This document shows, in pieces, positions 15,747 to 23,348 of a stretch of 57,972 nt of DNA. The stretch lies in the IMG/VR virus record IMGVR_UViG_3300031227_000047, positions 1 to 57,972 of that record; one strand, 5' to 3'. The notes under the pieces are model-generated. The model did not search any database, was not told the DNA's origin, and saw nothing but the letters and a program-made list of their open reading frames with translations. How positions within the stretch are numbered: position 1 is the first letter of the stretch; each line of letters begins with the position of its first letter. Position numbers and translations under genes: made by a program. The stretch comes from a virus.

Positions 15747-16667
15747 ATGAATGGTCCTTCCTCTTTAACAGAATTGTTTAAATCAAATGGATTTTTACAA
15801 GTTCATCGAGTTTTGATTTTGCGAATGGGACTTACTCCAGCTGTTTATCTTTCTTATATTTTTTCAATAATTAGACAAGAAAAAAAGAGCACAAACGACT
15901 GGATTTTGATTGACTTAAAAAAGGTAAGATTTGAAACTGGATTATCTTTTCATAATCAAAGAAAAAGCCGTTCTTTTTTGGAAGAAAAAGGCATGATGAA
16001 ATGTAGGGTAAAAGGGTATTTTCTTTATGCTCAATTAGCAGAAAAGAGGATTTTTTCTTTCTTGAAAAAAACCAAACCGATCAATATATTAACAGGTTTA
16101 GATGAAAAACCGATCAATATTTTAATCAAACCGATCAATATATTAACAGGATCCGATCAAAATATTGATCGCTCTTATAATAGTAAGAGAAAAGAAAGAG
16201 AAGAAAGAAAAAATAAACAAAAAGAAAATCCATTTTTTTCTGGAAAGTCCCATGAAAAGATCTTACTCAAAATTTCCAAAAATGAAATTATACTTTCTCC
16301 AAGAATCATTTTCAATTTGTGGAATGCAATTTCTAAAAAAACAGATTTAAAGAAATGTACTTTTTTGGATGTGAAGTTGAAAAAACAAATTTCCAGTTTA
16401 CTCAATTCATATCCACCGAAAGTTTGGGTATCTGCATTTGAAAATTTAAGTGGAAATGATTGGTTGCATTCCCAAAGTTGGTTTAGCCTGGATTGGTTAG
16501 TGAAAGATCAATCAAATCTCAGGAAAGTTGCGGAAGACCAGTATCATCAAAATGAGGATCAACCAAAAAAACAAAATAGACCAGCAAATGCGGCAGGATA
16601 TGATCAAGTTCCAGCTTTAATGGAAAAGGCTTGGAAAAACCGGATTAGATTGGATACAAAAGAATGA
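15747..16667 (+). CDS. Replication initiator-like protein (origin-binding, contains iterons)
   Basis: 306 residues. Residues 18-95 look like a winged helix (GLTPAVYLSYIFSIIRQ, then FETGLSFHNQRKSRSFLEEKGMM), as in phage replication initiators of the lambda O/replisome-organiser kind. The middle is repetitive (KPINILTG...KPINILIKPINILTG) because the DNA iterons are in frame, then comes a very basic segment. The C-terminal part (SAFENLSGNDWLHSQSWFSLDWLV) resembles the domain that recruits a helicase or loader. The loader and helicase genes follow downstream. Family naming is inference; the iteron coincidence is direct. Confidence 0.7.
   Translation: MNGPSSLTELFKSNGFLQVHRVLILRMGLTPAVYLSYIFSIIRQEKKSTNDWILIDLKKVRFETGLSFHNQRKSRSFLEEKGMMKCRVKGYFLYAQLAEKRIFSFLKKTKPINILTGLDEKPINILIKPINILTGSDQNIDRSYNSKRKEREERKNKQKENPFFSGKSHEKILLKISKNEIILSPRIIFNLWNAISKKTDLKKCTFLDVKLKKQISSLLNSYPPKVWVSAFENLSGNDWLHSQSWFSLDWLVKDQSNLRKVAEDQYHQNEDQPKKQNRPANAAGYDQVPALMEKAWKNRIRLDTKE
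16074..16171 (+). other. Candidate replication origin (iterons within initiator gene)
   Basis: Three exact copies of AAACCGATCAATAT start at 16074, 16107 and 16128, and a fourth degenerate site at 16154-16171 forms the dyad CGATCAA-AATA-TTGATCG. An A-rich tract with many A runs follows (about 16180-16245), suitable as an unwinding element. Iterons inside the initiator gene followed by an AT-rich region is the arrangement of the lambda origin in gene O. Confidence 0.75.
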
Positions 16668-16830
16668 AATCCCAATACCAGATTAAAATACTCAGGAACA
16701 CGTTCATTTCACTCTGTATGGGGTTTTCTTTCATTTTTACTAATAATACCTTGATAGAGGTTCTCAAACGCTTACAAACGATTACAGAGGTTTTTAGATA
16801 TTTGGAAAAACAAACAAGGAGAAAACAGTT

Positions 16831-17406
16831 ATGTCATTTGGATTACCAGGAAAAGTTTTAAAAGCAATCGGGACAATTGCAAGTAATGATCCTACCAGGG
16901 AAAATTTGAATTACGTTCATATTTTGCCAAAGGAGGAGAAAGTACTTATCGAAGCTACAAATGGGAGAGTTGCTTGTCGTTTAATAACCAGTCAATCAGT
17001 AGCTAATGAATGTTTTATAAGACGAGAAATATGTCTTGGATTGAAAGCAGTAGATATATGTGTTTTTACTGATACCTCGTTTTTAGCAGGACAAGCTACT
17101 TTTCCTCTTGTTTTAAAAGATGATTTTGAAAAAAAGGTAAAAGATCAATCAAATAGTAAGAAGTATCCAGACTTAGATCAAGTATTACCAAAAAAAGATG
17201 TAGAGTTTGGAATACCCGCCGTGGATTTTGCTTGTCCTGTTTTGTTATCTGTTTTTAAAATGATTCACGCACTTGAACCTAAATATGCAATCCGGTTTAA
17301 TTTTCTTCCAAATCGTATGATGTTTATGCAAGTTGAAACAGCTTATGGAAATCTTGAAGTTGTTGTAATGGGAGTGACAAGGGTGAATTGTAAATTAGAC
17401 TTGTAA
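16831..17406 (+). CDS. Short sliding-clamp-like protein (DNA polymerase III beta type)
   Basis: 191 residues. LKAIGTIASNDPTRENLNYV followed by ATNGRVACRL matches the beta-clamp middle-domain pattern (FAS.DETR....V..... ATDGHRLA), and YPDLDQVLPK matches the linker usually written FPDYEQVIP. The C-terminal EVVVMGVTR resembles the clamp C-terminal strand. It is about half the length of a normal beta clamp, so a ring would need more subunits or a different partner. A full-size clamp-like protein lies at 21647. The 163 bases before this gene hold no convincing gene: a 65-codon frame there lacks a ribosome site. Confidence 0.6.
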   Translation: MSFGLPGKVLKAIGTIASNDPTRENLNYVHILPKEEKVLIEATNGRVACRLITSQSVANECFIRREICLGLKAVDICVFTDTSFLAGQATFPLVLKDDFEKKVKDQSNSKKYPDLDQVLPKKDVEFGIPAVDFACPVLLSVFKMIHALEPKYAIRFNFLPNRMMFMQVETAYGNLEVVVMGVTRVNCKLDL

Positions 17407-17444
17407 AAATCATTATGGTTTTGAGGTTTGTAGAAGGTGAGATT

Positions 17445-18050
17445 TTGAAAAAAGAAAAATGTATGGTTTGCCAAAAAAATGAGGCTTTATGGGATCCAGG
17501 TTTAAAAGAGTTTGTTCCATGTTTGGATTGTCTCAAAGAAAAACGACGTGTTGGAATGGAACATATTCTAAATAGGTCTCTTCAAAGATCTGGTATTCCC
17601 AAACGATTTTTAGAAGCTAAGTTGCAAGATTTTAAAAAGCCAACTTGTGATCTTAATCCAAATACAGGATTTTTAGTCACTGGCCCTGTCGGTTGTGGGA
17701 AGACTCATTTGCTAGCAGCTTTAGCAAGGGAACTGATTTTAGATTCCAAGCAAGTTTTGTTTGTTCAATCCTCCACATTTTTAAAAAGGGTGAGAAATGA
17801 AATTCAGGGGAGCAAAACAGACCTAATAGAAAAAGCTATTTCAGTTCCATTTCTTTTCTTGGATGATTTTGGAACTGAAAAAGTAACGGATTGGGTTTAT
17901 GAGACTTGGTTCACACTTCTGAATGAGCGGTATTCAGAATGCAGATATATCAGTGTATCTGCAAATTCTCCAGATACTTTGGATGGAAGACTTTTCAGGC
18001 GTATTATTGATATGACCTTATTGGTGGATTTACCGGAGAGATTTGGATGA
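17445..18050 (+). CDS. DnaC/IstB-like helicase loader ATPase
   Basis: 201 residues. An N-terminal zinc motif (CMVCQKN ... PCLDCLKEK) precedes an AAA+ domain with Walker A GPVGCGKT (about 80-87) and Walker B FLFLDDFG (about 136-143), plus sensor SVSANSP. This is the layout of DnaC/DnaI-type loaders that open and place the replicative helicase. TTG 17445 is chosen because GAAGGTGAG stands seven bases before it and the product then begins MKKEKCMVC; ATG 17415 has no ribosome site. Its stop overlaps the helicase start. Confidence 0.85.
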   Translation: MKKEKCMVCQKNEALWDPGLKEFVPCLDCLKEKRRVGMEHILNRSLQRSGIPKRFLEAKLQDFKKPTCDLNPNTGFLVTGPVGCGKTHLLAALARELILDSKQVLFVQSSTFLKRVRNEIQGSKTDLIEKAISVPFLFLDDFGTEKVTDWVYETWFTLLNERYSECRYISVSANSPDTLDGRLFRRIIDMTLLVDLPERFG

Positions 18051-19573
18051 TAAGTAGAAGAAAGATTTCAGATAGTAAGGAATTGCAAATTTTAACAGCC
18101 GCTATTCACAGCGAGGGTTTTCTACTTCACCTCATTTCCTTGTATCAGCCGGGTTTGTTTGTAGACGAAAAAATAGACCTGATTTTATCTTGGTGCTTTG
18201 CTTATTTTGAAAAGTATGATAAGGCTCCAAAGGGTCATATTTGGGATTTGTTTTTGCAGGAAATGGATTCTGGAAAAATGAGGGATTCAATTTCTGAGTT
18301 GATTGAGAAAATCTTGGTCAAGGTAGATAAGATTTTAGAGCAAGGATTCAATGAAGCTTTTGTTAAGGATCTATGCTCTGATTTTTTTAGGGGAAAGGCT
18401 TTAGGAAATTTGACAGATAAGATTTCTGAGGCTGTAGATGGAGGTGAAGAGGAAGAAGCATTAAAGCATTTAGAAGAATTTTCCCTTCCCTGTAAAGAAA
18501 AAGCATATGTTGAACCGTTTCTTGATCCAGAATTGATTCGGGAAGCATTCGAGTTCAAATCAGTTCCTCTTTTTTCGTTTAAGGGTGCTTTAGGGGAATT
18601 GGTCAATCCATTTCTAACGAGAGATTCGTTTCTGAGTTTTATGGGGCCAGAAAAAAGAGGAAAAACTTGGTGGCTATTTGAATTTGCTATTCGGGCTTTG
18701 TTTGCTAGAAGGAAAGTAGCTTTTTTTCAGGTTGGTGATATGAGTGAGGATCAAGGAATTCGTAGAATGTTTACCCGGCTTGCTGGAAAGCCTAGCAGAG
18801 AAATGGATTGTGGGGAAATCCTAATTCCTGTTTTGGATTGTAAAAGTAATCAGGATGGAAGTTGTCCATCAACGCACAGAAAAAATGAAATCACGCTTTT
18901 GGATTCTGAAGGAGAAAAACCTTCATGGGAATCAAGGCCAAAAAGATATAAACCATGTACCAGATGTGAAAATCGAGGTATCAAATTTCCAGGGGCTTCA
19001 TGGTTTAAAAAAGTTCAGTATAAGGATGTTTTGGATTGGCGGGGAAGTGTCACTTTATCTGAAAAATTTCAGAGTCGGATTAAAGGTGGAAATTTTAGGT
19101 TGAGTACGCATTCAAATGGTTCAATTTCTGTATCAGATATTAGCAGAATTGTGAAGGGATGGAAAAAAGAGGGATGGATTCCAGATGTTATAGCAATTGA
19201 TTATGCAGATATTTTGGCTCCAGAAAAAAGTCATAAAGATCCGCGATATCAGGAAAATGAAAAATGGAAAGCACTAAGAAGATTATCACAGGATTATTCT
19301 TGCTTGGTTTTGACGGCTACTCAGTCTGCTACAAGTTCCTATGATTCAGATGATTTGAAACTTGGGGACTTTTCAGAGGACAAAAGAAAATATTCCCACG
19401 TAACAGGAATGCTTGCCTTGAATCAAAACAAAGAAGAAAAGCAGGAAGGGATTATGAGATTGGGTTGGTTAGTTTTGCGGGAAGGAGGATTCGCCGCATA
19501 TCGACAAGTAGCTTGTTTGCAATCATTAGTGTGTGGCCGTCCATATTTGGATGGGTATTGGGTAAATAGATAA
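18047..19573 (+). CDS. DnaB-like replicative helicase with Cys-rich insertion
   Basis: 508 residues. An N-terminal helical domain is followed by a RecA-type core with a Walker A variant GPEKRGKT (about 199-206), an IAIDYADIL Walker B strand (about 382-390) and the TATQSA sensor strand. This order fits DnaB-family helicases. Between the Walker A and B there is an insertion of about 50 residues with CKSNQDGSC and CTRCENRG (about 264-310), which looks like a zinc site and is not part of standard DnaB. It is translated from the overlap with the loader gene. It should unwind DNA at the fork 5' to 3', by family analogy. Confidence 0.8.
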   Translation: MISRRKISDSKELQILTAAIHSEGFLLHLISLYQPGLFVDEKIDLILSWCFAYFEKYDKAPKGHIWDLFLQEMDSGKMRDSISELIEKILVKVDKILEQGFNEAFVKDLCSDFFRGKALGNLTDKISEAVDGGEEEEALKHLEEFSLPCKEKAYVEPFLDPELIREAFEFKSVPLFSFKGALGELVNPFLTRDSFLSFMGPEKRGKTWWLFEFAIRALFARRKVAFFQVGDMSEDQGIRRMFTRLAGKPSREMDCGEILIPVLDCKSNQDGSCPSTHRKNEITLLDSEGEKPSWESRPKRYKPCTRCENRGIKFPGASWFKKVQYKDVLDWRGSVTLSEKFQSRIKGGNFRLSTHSNGSISVSDISRIVKGWKKEGWIPDVIAIDYADILAPEKSHKDPRYQENEKWKALRRLSQDYSCLVLTATQSATSSYDSDDLKLGDFSEDKRKYSHVTGMLALNQNKEEKQEGIMRLGWLVLREGGFAAYRQVACLQSLVCGRPYLDGYWVNR

Positions 19574-19584
19574 AGGAGAGTGAA

Positions 19585-19770
19585 ATGGAATGGTATCATT
19601 TTTGGAAAAATGGCTGTTTCCGCAAAACTTATCAAGAGGGTCAAAAACTAAAGGATGGATTTCCTGTAGATCGGGATCAAATGCTTGCTAGGTTTGATGA
19701 ATTGATAGGCATTGCAGAAAAGACAAATCAAAGTGCTACATGGACTTTGCGAATTACAAAAACGGTTTAA
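19585..19770 (+). CDS. Hypothetical small protein
   Basis: 61 residues with a strong ribosome site (aaaggagag). Starts MEWYHFWKNG; soluble, with a helical centre (MLARFDELIGIAEK). Last gene of this operon, just before a terminator. No family recognised. Confidence 0.55.
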   Translation: MEWYHFWKNGCFRKTYQEGQKLKDGFPVDRDQMLARFDELIGIAEKTNQSATWTLRITKTV

Positions 19771-19802
19771 TCCCATTTTAATTAAAAAAGCATATAAAAA
19801 TG

Positions 19803-19834
19803 CTCTGAGAATGGTAATTCTTAGGGTTTTTCTT
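19803..19834 (+). terminator. Rho-independent terminator
   Basis: CTCTGAGAAT (19803-19812) pairs with ATTCTTAGGG (19817-19826) across a GGTA loop with two G-U pairs, followed by tttttcttt. Its near twin stands at 35236 before regulatory block 3. Confidence 0.8.
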
Positions 19835-19879
19835 TATCATTCTGTATTATAACTATACAATCAAAAACAAGGATAGTCA

Positions 19880-19900
19880 ATGTTTATAAGGGTGTTATGA
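19880..19900 (+). CDS. Conserved mini-ORF, MFIRVL (copy 2)
   Basis: Identical 7-codon frame to that at 6124, with AAGGA six bases before the ATG. Translation is unproven. Confidence 0.3.
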   Translation: MFIRVL

Positions 19901-19936
19901 GCTAAATTTAGGTGAAAATAAAAGCAAAAATAAAGC

Positions 19937-19965
19937 TTTACTTTTGTAAAGATATACATTATAAT
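19937..19965 (+). promoter_or_regulatory. Sigma-70-type promoter
   Basis: TTTACT, 17 bases, TATAAT. Drives the operon from 20003, which includes DUF932, clamp, polymerase and recombination genes. Confidence 0.85.
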
Positions 19966-20002
19966 AATCTTACATTTGAAGCAAAACAAAGGAGACAAGG
20001 AA

Positions 20003-20161
20003 ATGAAGAAGATTGATAAATTGGAAGCAGCCATAAAAAAGGCTGAAAGAAAAGTAGCGGAAGCCTATAAGGAAAATGATCGGGTAGAGGCTGAGTATTG
20101 GGAAGGTGAGTTTATGGATTTGGAAGAGGAAATGAAAGCGTATTGGGATTCCAAGGAATAA
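20003..20161 (+). CDS. Small coiled-coil protein
   Basis: 52 residues, nearly all helix and highly charged (LEAAIKKAERKVAEAYKEND). First gene behind promoter 19937, ribosome site AAAGGAGACAAGGAA. Function unknown. Confidence 0.6.
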   Translation: MKKIDKLEAAIKKAERKVAEAYKENDRVEAEYWEGEFMDLEEEMKAYWDSKE

Positions 20162-20181
20162 ACAAAACAAGGAGATCTATT

Positions 20182-21138
20182 ATGGCGCACGAATTTGAAT
20201 CAGGGTTTTTTGTAAGGCAACCGGCATGGCACCGGTTGGGAGAGGTATTGGATCAAGAACCAAATCCGATTGAAGCATTTGAGCATTCGGGTTTGAATTG
20301 GAAAGTAAACAAGTGTCCACTTTTTGCTATCAATCCAGCGGAGGAGAGCATTTCCACAGACCATTTCGCAATTGTGCGAGGATCGGATGATAGGGTTTTG
20401 GGAGTAACGAAAGGACGTTGGACAAACTTCCAGAACTCAGACGCTTTTGAATGGTGTGTTCCACTTTTTGAATCAGGAAAGTGGACGTTTGAAACAGCGG
20501 GATCTTTACATAAAGGGGAGCGTTGTTGGGTCTTACTCAGGCAGGGACAAGTGGATATTGTTCCGGGTGACACTATCAATCAGTATTTGATGATTTGTTG
20601 GGCACACGATGGAAAAACAGCGAATTACATACAGCCGACTTCGGTTCGGGTTGTATGTAATAACACCCTGACTCAGGCTTTGAGATTGGGAAGTGAAAAC
20701 CGAAGAGTGGTCAGACATTCCAAGTTTGTTCATTTGCGGATGGATGAAGTCCGGGAGTTGTATGCAGAAACTTCTGAAATGTTTGAAAATCAGACCAATG
20801 TTTTTCGGGAAATGGCTCAGAGGAAATTGACGAAAAAGGAACGGGGTTTTCTTTTGGATGAGCTTTTTTCTCTGAAGGATTCTGAGGGGGAAGATTTGAA
20901 GGGAAAAGCGTATACAATAGCTAATCAGAATCGGGAATTGGTTGAGGCCACTATTAAGCATGGAAGCGGTATACAAGAGCATGAGCTGGCTGGAACGGCA
21001 TACGGTACGTTTATGGGTATCTCTGAGGCTGTGGAGCATTACATCGGCGGGGAGCGAGTAACGGATCGTGGTATCAATGTTTTGGAACGGAAAGCGCGAG
21101 AGGTAAATGATAGGGCTTTTGAGATTTTGAATAACTGA
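20182..21138 (+). CDS. DUF932 family phage/plasmid-like protein
   Basis: 318 residues from ATG 20182 (ggagat upstream). The N-terminal AHEFESGFFVRQPAWHRLGE and the later RWTNFQNSDAFEW, VRVVCNNTLTQAL and GTAYGTFMGISEAVEHY blocks are characteristic of the DUF932/TIGR03299 family found on many phages and plasmids. Its biochemical role is not established; it often accompanies replication and recombination genes, as here. No cofactor motif is evident. Confidence 0.85.
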   Translation: MAHEFESGFFVRQPAWHRLGEVLDQEPNPIEAFEHSGLNWKVNKCPLFAINPAEESISTDHFAIVRGSDDRVLGVTKGRWTNFQNSDAFEWCVPLFESGKWTFETAGSLHKGERCWVLLRQGQVDIVPGDTINQYLMICWAHDGKTANYIQPTSVRVVCNNTLTQALRLGSENRRVVRHSKFVHLRMDEVRELYAETSEMFENQTNVFREMAQRKLTKKERGFLLDELFSLKDSEGEDLKGKAYTIANQNRELVEATIKHGSGIQEHELAGTAYGTFMGISEAVEHYIGGERVTDRGINVLERKAREVNDRAFEILNN

Positions 21139-21150
21139 AGGAGAATGATC

Positions 21151-21540
21151 ATGAATAGGTTTATTGAAATAAGCACGGGCAAAGTGGTTTCTGCGTGGAG
21201 GTACACCGGGGATAACGCGAAAAAGATTATGGAAAGTATTGGTAATTGTCCGGGTAGTTATTATGAGGCATTAACTGTTAATGGGGTTTTTCTTGTTTTT
21301 TCTACTGCACTTTCCCCATCAAAGATTTTAGAAGTAAATGACTGGCTTGTTAGCAGCGAGGGAATGTTGACGTGTTATGGTTTAGGCTTTAAGAATCTTT
21401 ACCGTAAGGCTGATGCTCCTGAGCTTGTTAGATTAAAGTGTGAATTGAAGTCAATGCAGAAAAACTTGGGGATCTGGAAGAGGAGGGTTACTGAAATGCA
21501 AGCTTTAGTTAATAACTATGATAATGAAAAAGGAGAATGA
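21151..21540 (+). CDS. EAIQF-type domain protein lacking the Cys module (paralogue C)
   Basis: 129 residues. VVSAWRYTGDNAKKIMESIG and VNDWLVSSEGMLTCYG parallel the N-terminal domain of the genes at 10773 and 14904, and the helical C-terminus (LKSMQKNLGIWKRRVTEMQAL) parallels their tails, but the Cys-rich centre is missing. ATG 21151 chosen over 21145 because AAGGAG is then eight bases away. Confidence 0.55.
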   Translation: MNRFIEISTGKVVSAWRYTGDNAKKIMESIGNCPGSYYEALTVNGVFLVFSTALSPSKILEVNDWLVSSEGMLTCYGLGFKNLYRKADAPELVRLKCELKSMQKNLGIWKRRVTEMQALVNNYDNEKGE

Positions 21541-21556
21541 AAAAGAAGGATCCTTT

Positions 21557-21597
21557 AGTGTAGAGGGTTGAAACCAACCCTCTACACTTCCTTTTTG
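21557..21597 (+). terminator. Strong Rho-independent terminator
   Basis: A perfect 14-bp stem (21557-21570 with 21575-21588) closes a four-base loop AAAC and is followed by tccttttt. It divides this operon; the genes after it must rely on read-through or an unrecognised promoter. Confidence 0.9.
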
Positions 21598-21608
21598 ATT
21601 TTGTGTGG

Positions 21609-21632
21609 TTAGGCGTATTATTGAATAAGGAG
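21609..21632 (+). repeat. Leader repeat TTAGGCGTATT..., copy 1
   Basis: TTAGGCGTATTATTGAATAAGGAG recurs at 26772-26795 with two mismatches. Both copies end in the ribosome site of the following gene, clamp and 26802 respectively. Confidence 0.7.
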
Positions 21633-21646
21633 ACTTTGAAAAGAAA

Positions 21647-22894
21647 ATGAAGAATAAAAGCAAAAAGAGCAAGTTGAATTCCCTGATTTTGCAATGGATT
21701 AGAGAGGGGATTTCAGAAGAGGAAATCCGGATTTTCTGTAGAGTTTGGTATGCAGGAAAGGAAAAGTTTCAGGAGCTTGGTGAATGGGAAGTGGAAAGAA
21801 GAATAAATAAACGTTTTAAAAAAGTCAAAGAGTATATGGCAAAGCAAGAAACGAAGGGAAAGGAAATGAGTGAGGCAAGAGAAATTAGCCGAATGAGTTT
21901 GTTGGTAGTTTTGGAAAGTCTAAAGGATATTCTAATTCAAAAATCTATAATAGATGAACAGATTGGGGTTTTGTCTTTTGTCTATGGAAGATTTTTCTGC
22001 AAATCAGAAATGAGCCGAGCTTGCTCCCCTGTCATTTCTGAGATGGAAGGCTTTCCAAATTTTGCAGTAAATGGAAGTGATTTCTATCGATTTTTACAAC
22101 GCGGTAAAACAGAGATGATTCAAATTCGAGTAAAGGATTCAAAATTGCTCGTTTCTCATAAGAATACAAAAGCAAGTTTTGCTTGTACAGAATGCTTTTC
22201 TTTCAAGATCCCTGATAAGTGGGATGGCCTTATAGAAGAATTTGCAGAGTTATTCCACCGGGTTGCTGCTTATGCTTCCAAGTCATTTCTTAATCCTGTT
22301 CTCATGGCAGTTTCGATTCAGGAAAAAATAATGATGGCTGCGGATGGGTTTATGTTTTATCAAATCACAGGGGAAAAATCCCTTATGAAAAATCCGGTTT
22401 TGATACCAGCTTCCAGTTCCATTTTTTTGAAGTCTTTGAAACCAAATAAATGTAAAGGATATAAATCCCAGATTTACTTTAAAAATAGTGATGGATATAT
22501 TGGGGTTTGTTCTTTGTTAGGGGGAGAGCCTTTTCATATTGATCATATGGTGGAAGATCAATGGAAAGCAGAGAAAGTAAAATTTTCAAAAACAGCGATT
22601 CCGGCTTTGGATCGGTGTTCTGTTTTTGTGGAGAAACTTCGGTTTGATTCTCAAAAACAGATGACAGTTTCCTTGAAAGGTAATGTTGCTATTTTCCATG
22701 TGGAAACCTCTGAGGGTGGAATAAGGGAAAAAGTTGAGATCAAGTGTGAAGGTAAAGGAAAGGATAGAAAATTTTCTATCCGTCCTGATTTGTTTAAAGA
22801 GTGTTTGCAGAAAAACCGGGAAGTCCTTTTAGGGAAAAAGACCATGCAGATTAAGGGGGATGATTTCTGGTTTGTGTCTGCTTTGATTCAATAA
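21647..22894 (+). CDS. Sliding clamp (DNA polymerase III beta-like) with N-terminal extension
   Basis: 415 residues. After a basic 75-residue extension, domain 1 (SLLVVLESLKDILIQKSII), domain 2 (PVLMAVSIQEKIMMAADGFM) and domain 3 (FSIRPDLFKECLQ) follow the order of a three-domain beta-type clamp, with the usual length for the clamp part. It would dimerise into a ring tethering the polymerase encoded at 24544. The extension, rich in Lys and Arg, is unusual and may bind DNA or a partner. Similarity is by pattern; confidence is moderate. Confidence 0.65.
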   Translation: MKNKSKKSKLNSLILQWIREGISEEEIRIFCRVWYAGKEKFQELGEWEVERRINKRFKKVKEYMAKQETKGKEMSEAREISRMSLLVVLESLKDILIQKSIIDEQIGVLSFVYGRFFCKSEMSRACSPVISEMEGFPNFAVNGSDFYRFLQRGKTEMIQIRVKDSKLLVSHKNTKASFACTECFSFKIPDKWDGLIEEFAELFHRVAAYASKSFLNPVLMAVSIQEKIMMAADGFMFYQITGEKSLMKNPVLIPASSSIFLKSLKPNKCKGYKSQIYFKNSDGYIGVCSLLGGEPFHIDHMVEDQWKAEKVKFSKTAIPALDRCSVFVEKLRFDSQKQMTVSLKGNVAIFHVETSEGGIREKVEIKCEGKGKDRKFSIRPDLFKECLQKNREVLLGKKTMQIKGDDFWFVSALIQ

Positions 22895-22912
22895 AAGAGA
22901 AGGAGAAAGATA

Positions 22913-23134
22913 ATGGAATATGAAGGTTGGATAATTGTAGATAGTGATGGCTTAGCATATTTGGGTACGTGTAGAGATAGGCGTGTAGGATCGATTTGTG
23001 CTTTTCTTAATGTACCCTATTTGACAAAAAAGGGGCGTATTGTTTTGTCAGCTAAAACGAAGAGGGTATGGCGATCATATCATAATTTTCGCTGTGTCAA
23101 AGCTTCTATTACTTGTAGTTGGGGAAAAGAGTGA
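22913..23134 (+). CDS. Hypothetical protein
   Basis: 73 residues, ribosome site aggagaaaga. Basic C-terminal half (SAKTKRVWRSYHNFRC). No known family. Sits between clamp and UDG genes. Confidence 0.5.
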   Translation: MEYEGWIIVDSDGLAYLGTCRDRRVGSICAFLNVPYLTKKGRIVLSAKTKRVWRSYHNFRCVKASITCSWGKE

Positions 23135-23153
23135 TTCAATAGGGATTTTGAAA

Positions 23154-23345
23154 ATGAAAAAGAAATATGAGATCACAGTTTTAATTCCACCTTTAAATGA
23201 ATTTGGAAGGTGTTCCAGGCATTGTCCATTTTTTACTTTTGTTGGCAGAGGTGGTATTTGTATGATTGGATTATCAAGATTAGAAAAGTATGGATTTATG
23301 TTTCCTGGTAAGGGCTGTCCTAGGAATCCAGATAAAAAGGATTGA
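23154..23345 (+). CDS. Small Cys-rich protein (paralogue of 11447)
   Basis: 63 residues. IPPLNEFGRCSRHCP, a central Cys, and PGKGCPRNPDKKD match the gene at 11447 block by block. ATG 23154 has AGGGA upstream; the longer frame beginning 23040 overlaps the previous gene and lacks a ribosome site. Confidence 0.55.
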   Translation: MKKKYEITVLIPPLNEFGRCSRHCPFFTFVGRGGICMIGLSRLEKYGFMFPGKGCPRNPDKKD

Positions 23346-23348
23346 TTT

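Larger units (their letters stand above)
19831..19980 (+). repeat. Regulatory block copy 2 (of 3)
   Basis: Matches blocks at 6073 and 35262, including the upstream TATTATAAC/TACTATAAT stretch, AAAACAAGGATAGTCAATG, the mini-ORF, the promoter and TTACATTTGAAG after the start site. In copies 2 and 3 the preceding terminator is conserved too, so the duplicated unit is at least 175 bases. Confidence 0.88.

Noticed and set aside
15572-15781. 69-residue frame across the stem-loop region
   Set aside because: It spans a perfect terminator stem and lacks a ribosome site; the structured RNA explains the sequence better.
16074-16171. CRISPR array suggested by short repeats in the initiator gene
   Set aside because: Repeats are 14 bases, only three exact copies, unevenly spaced and in a coding frame, which fits iterons.
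16664-16861. Possible 65-residue gene between initiator and short clamp
   Set aside because: It overlaps the initiator stop but then runs into the clamp gene in another frame, has no coherent composition, and the clamp has its own strong ribosome site.
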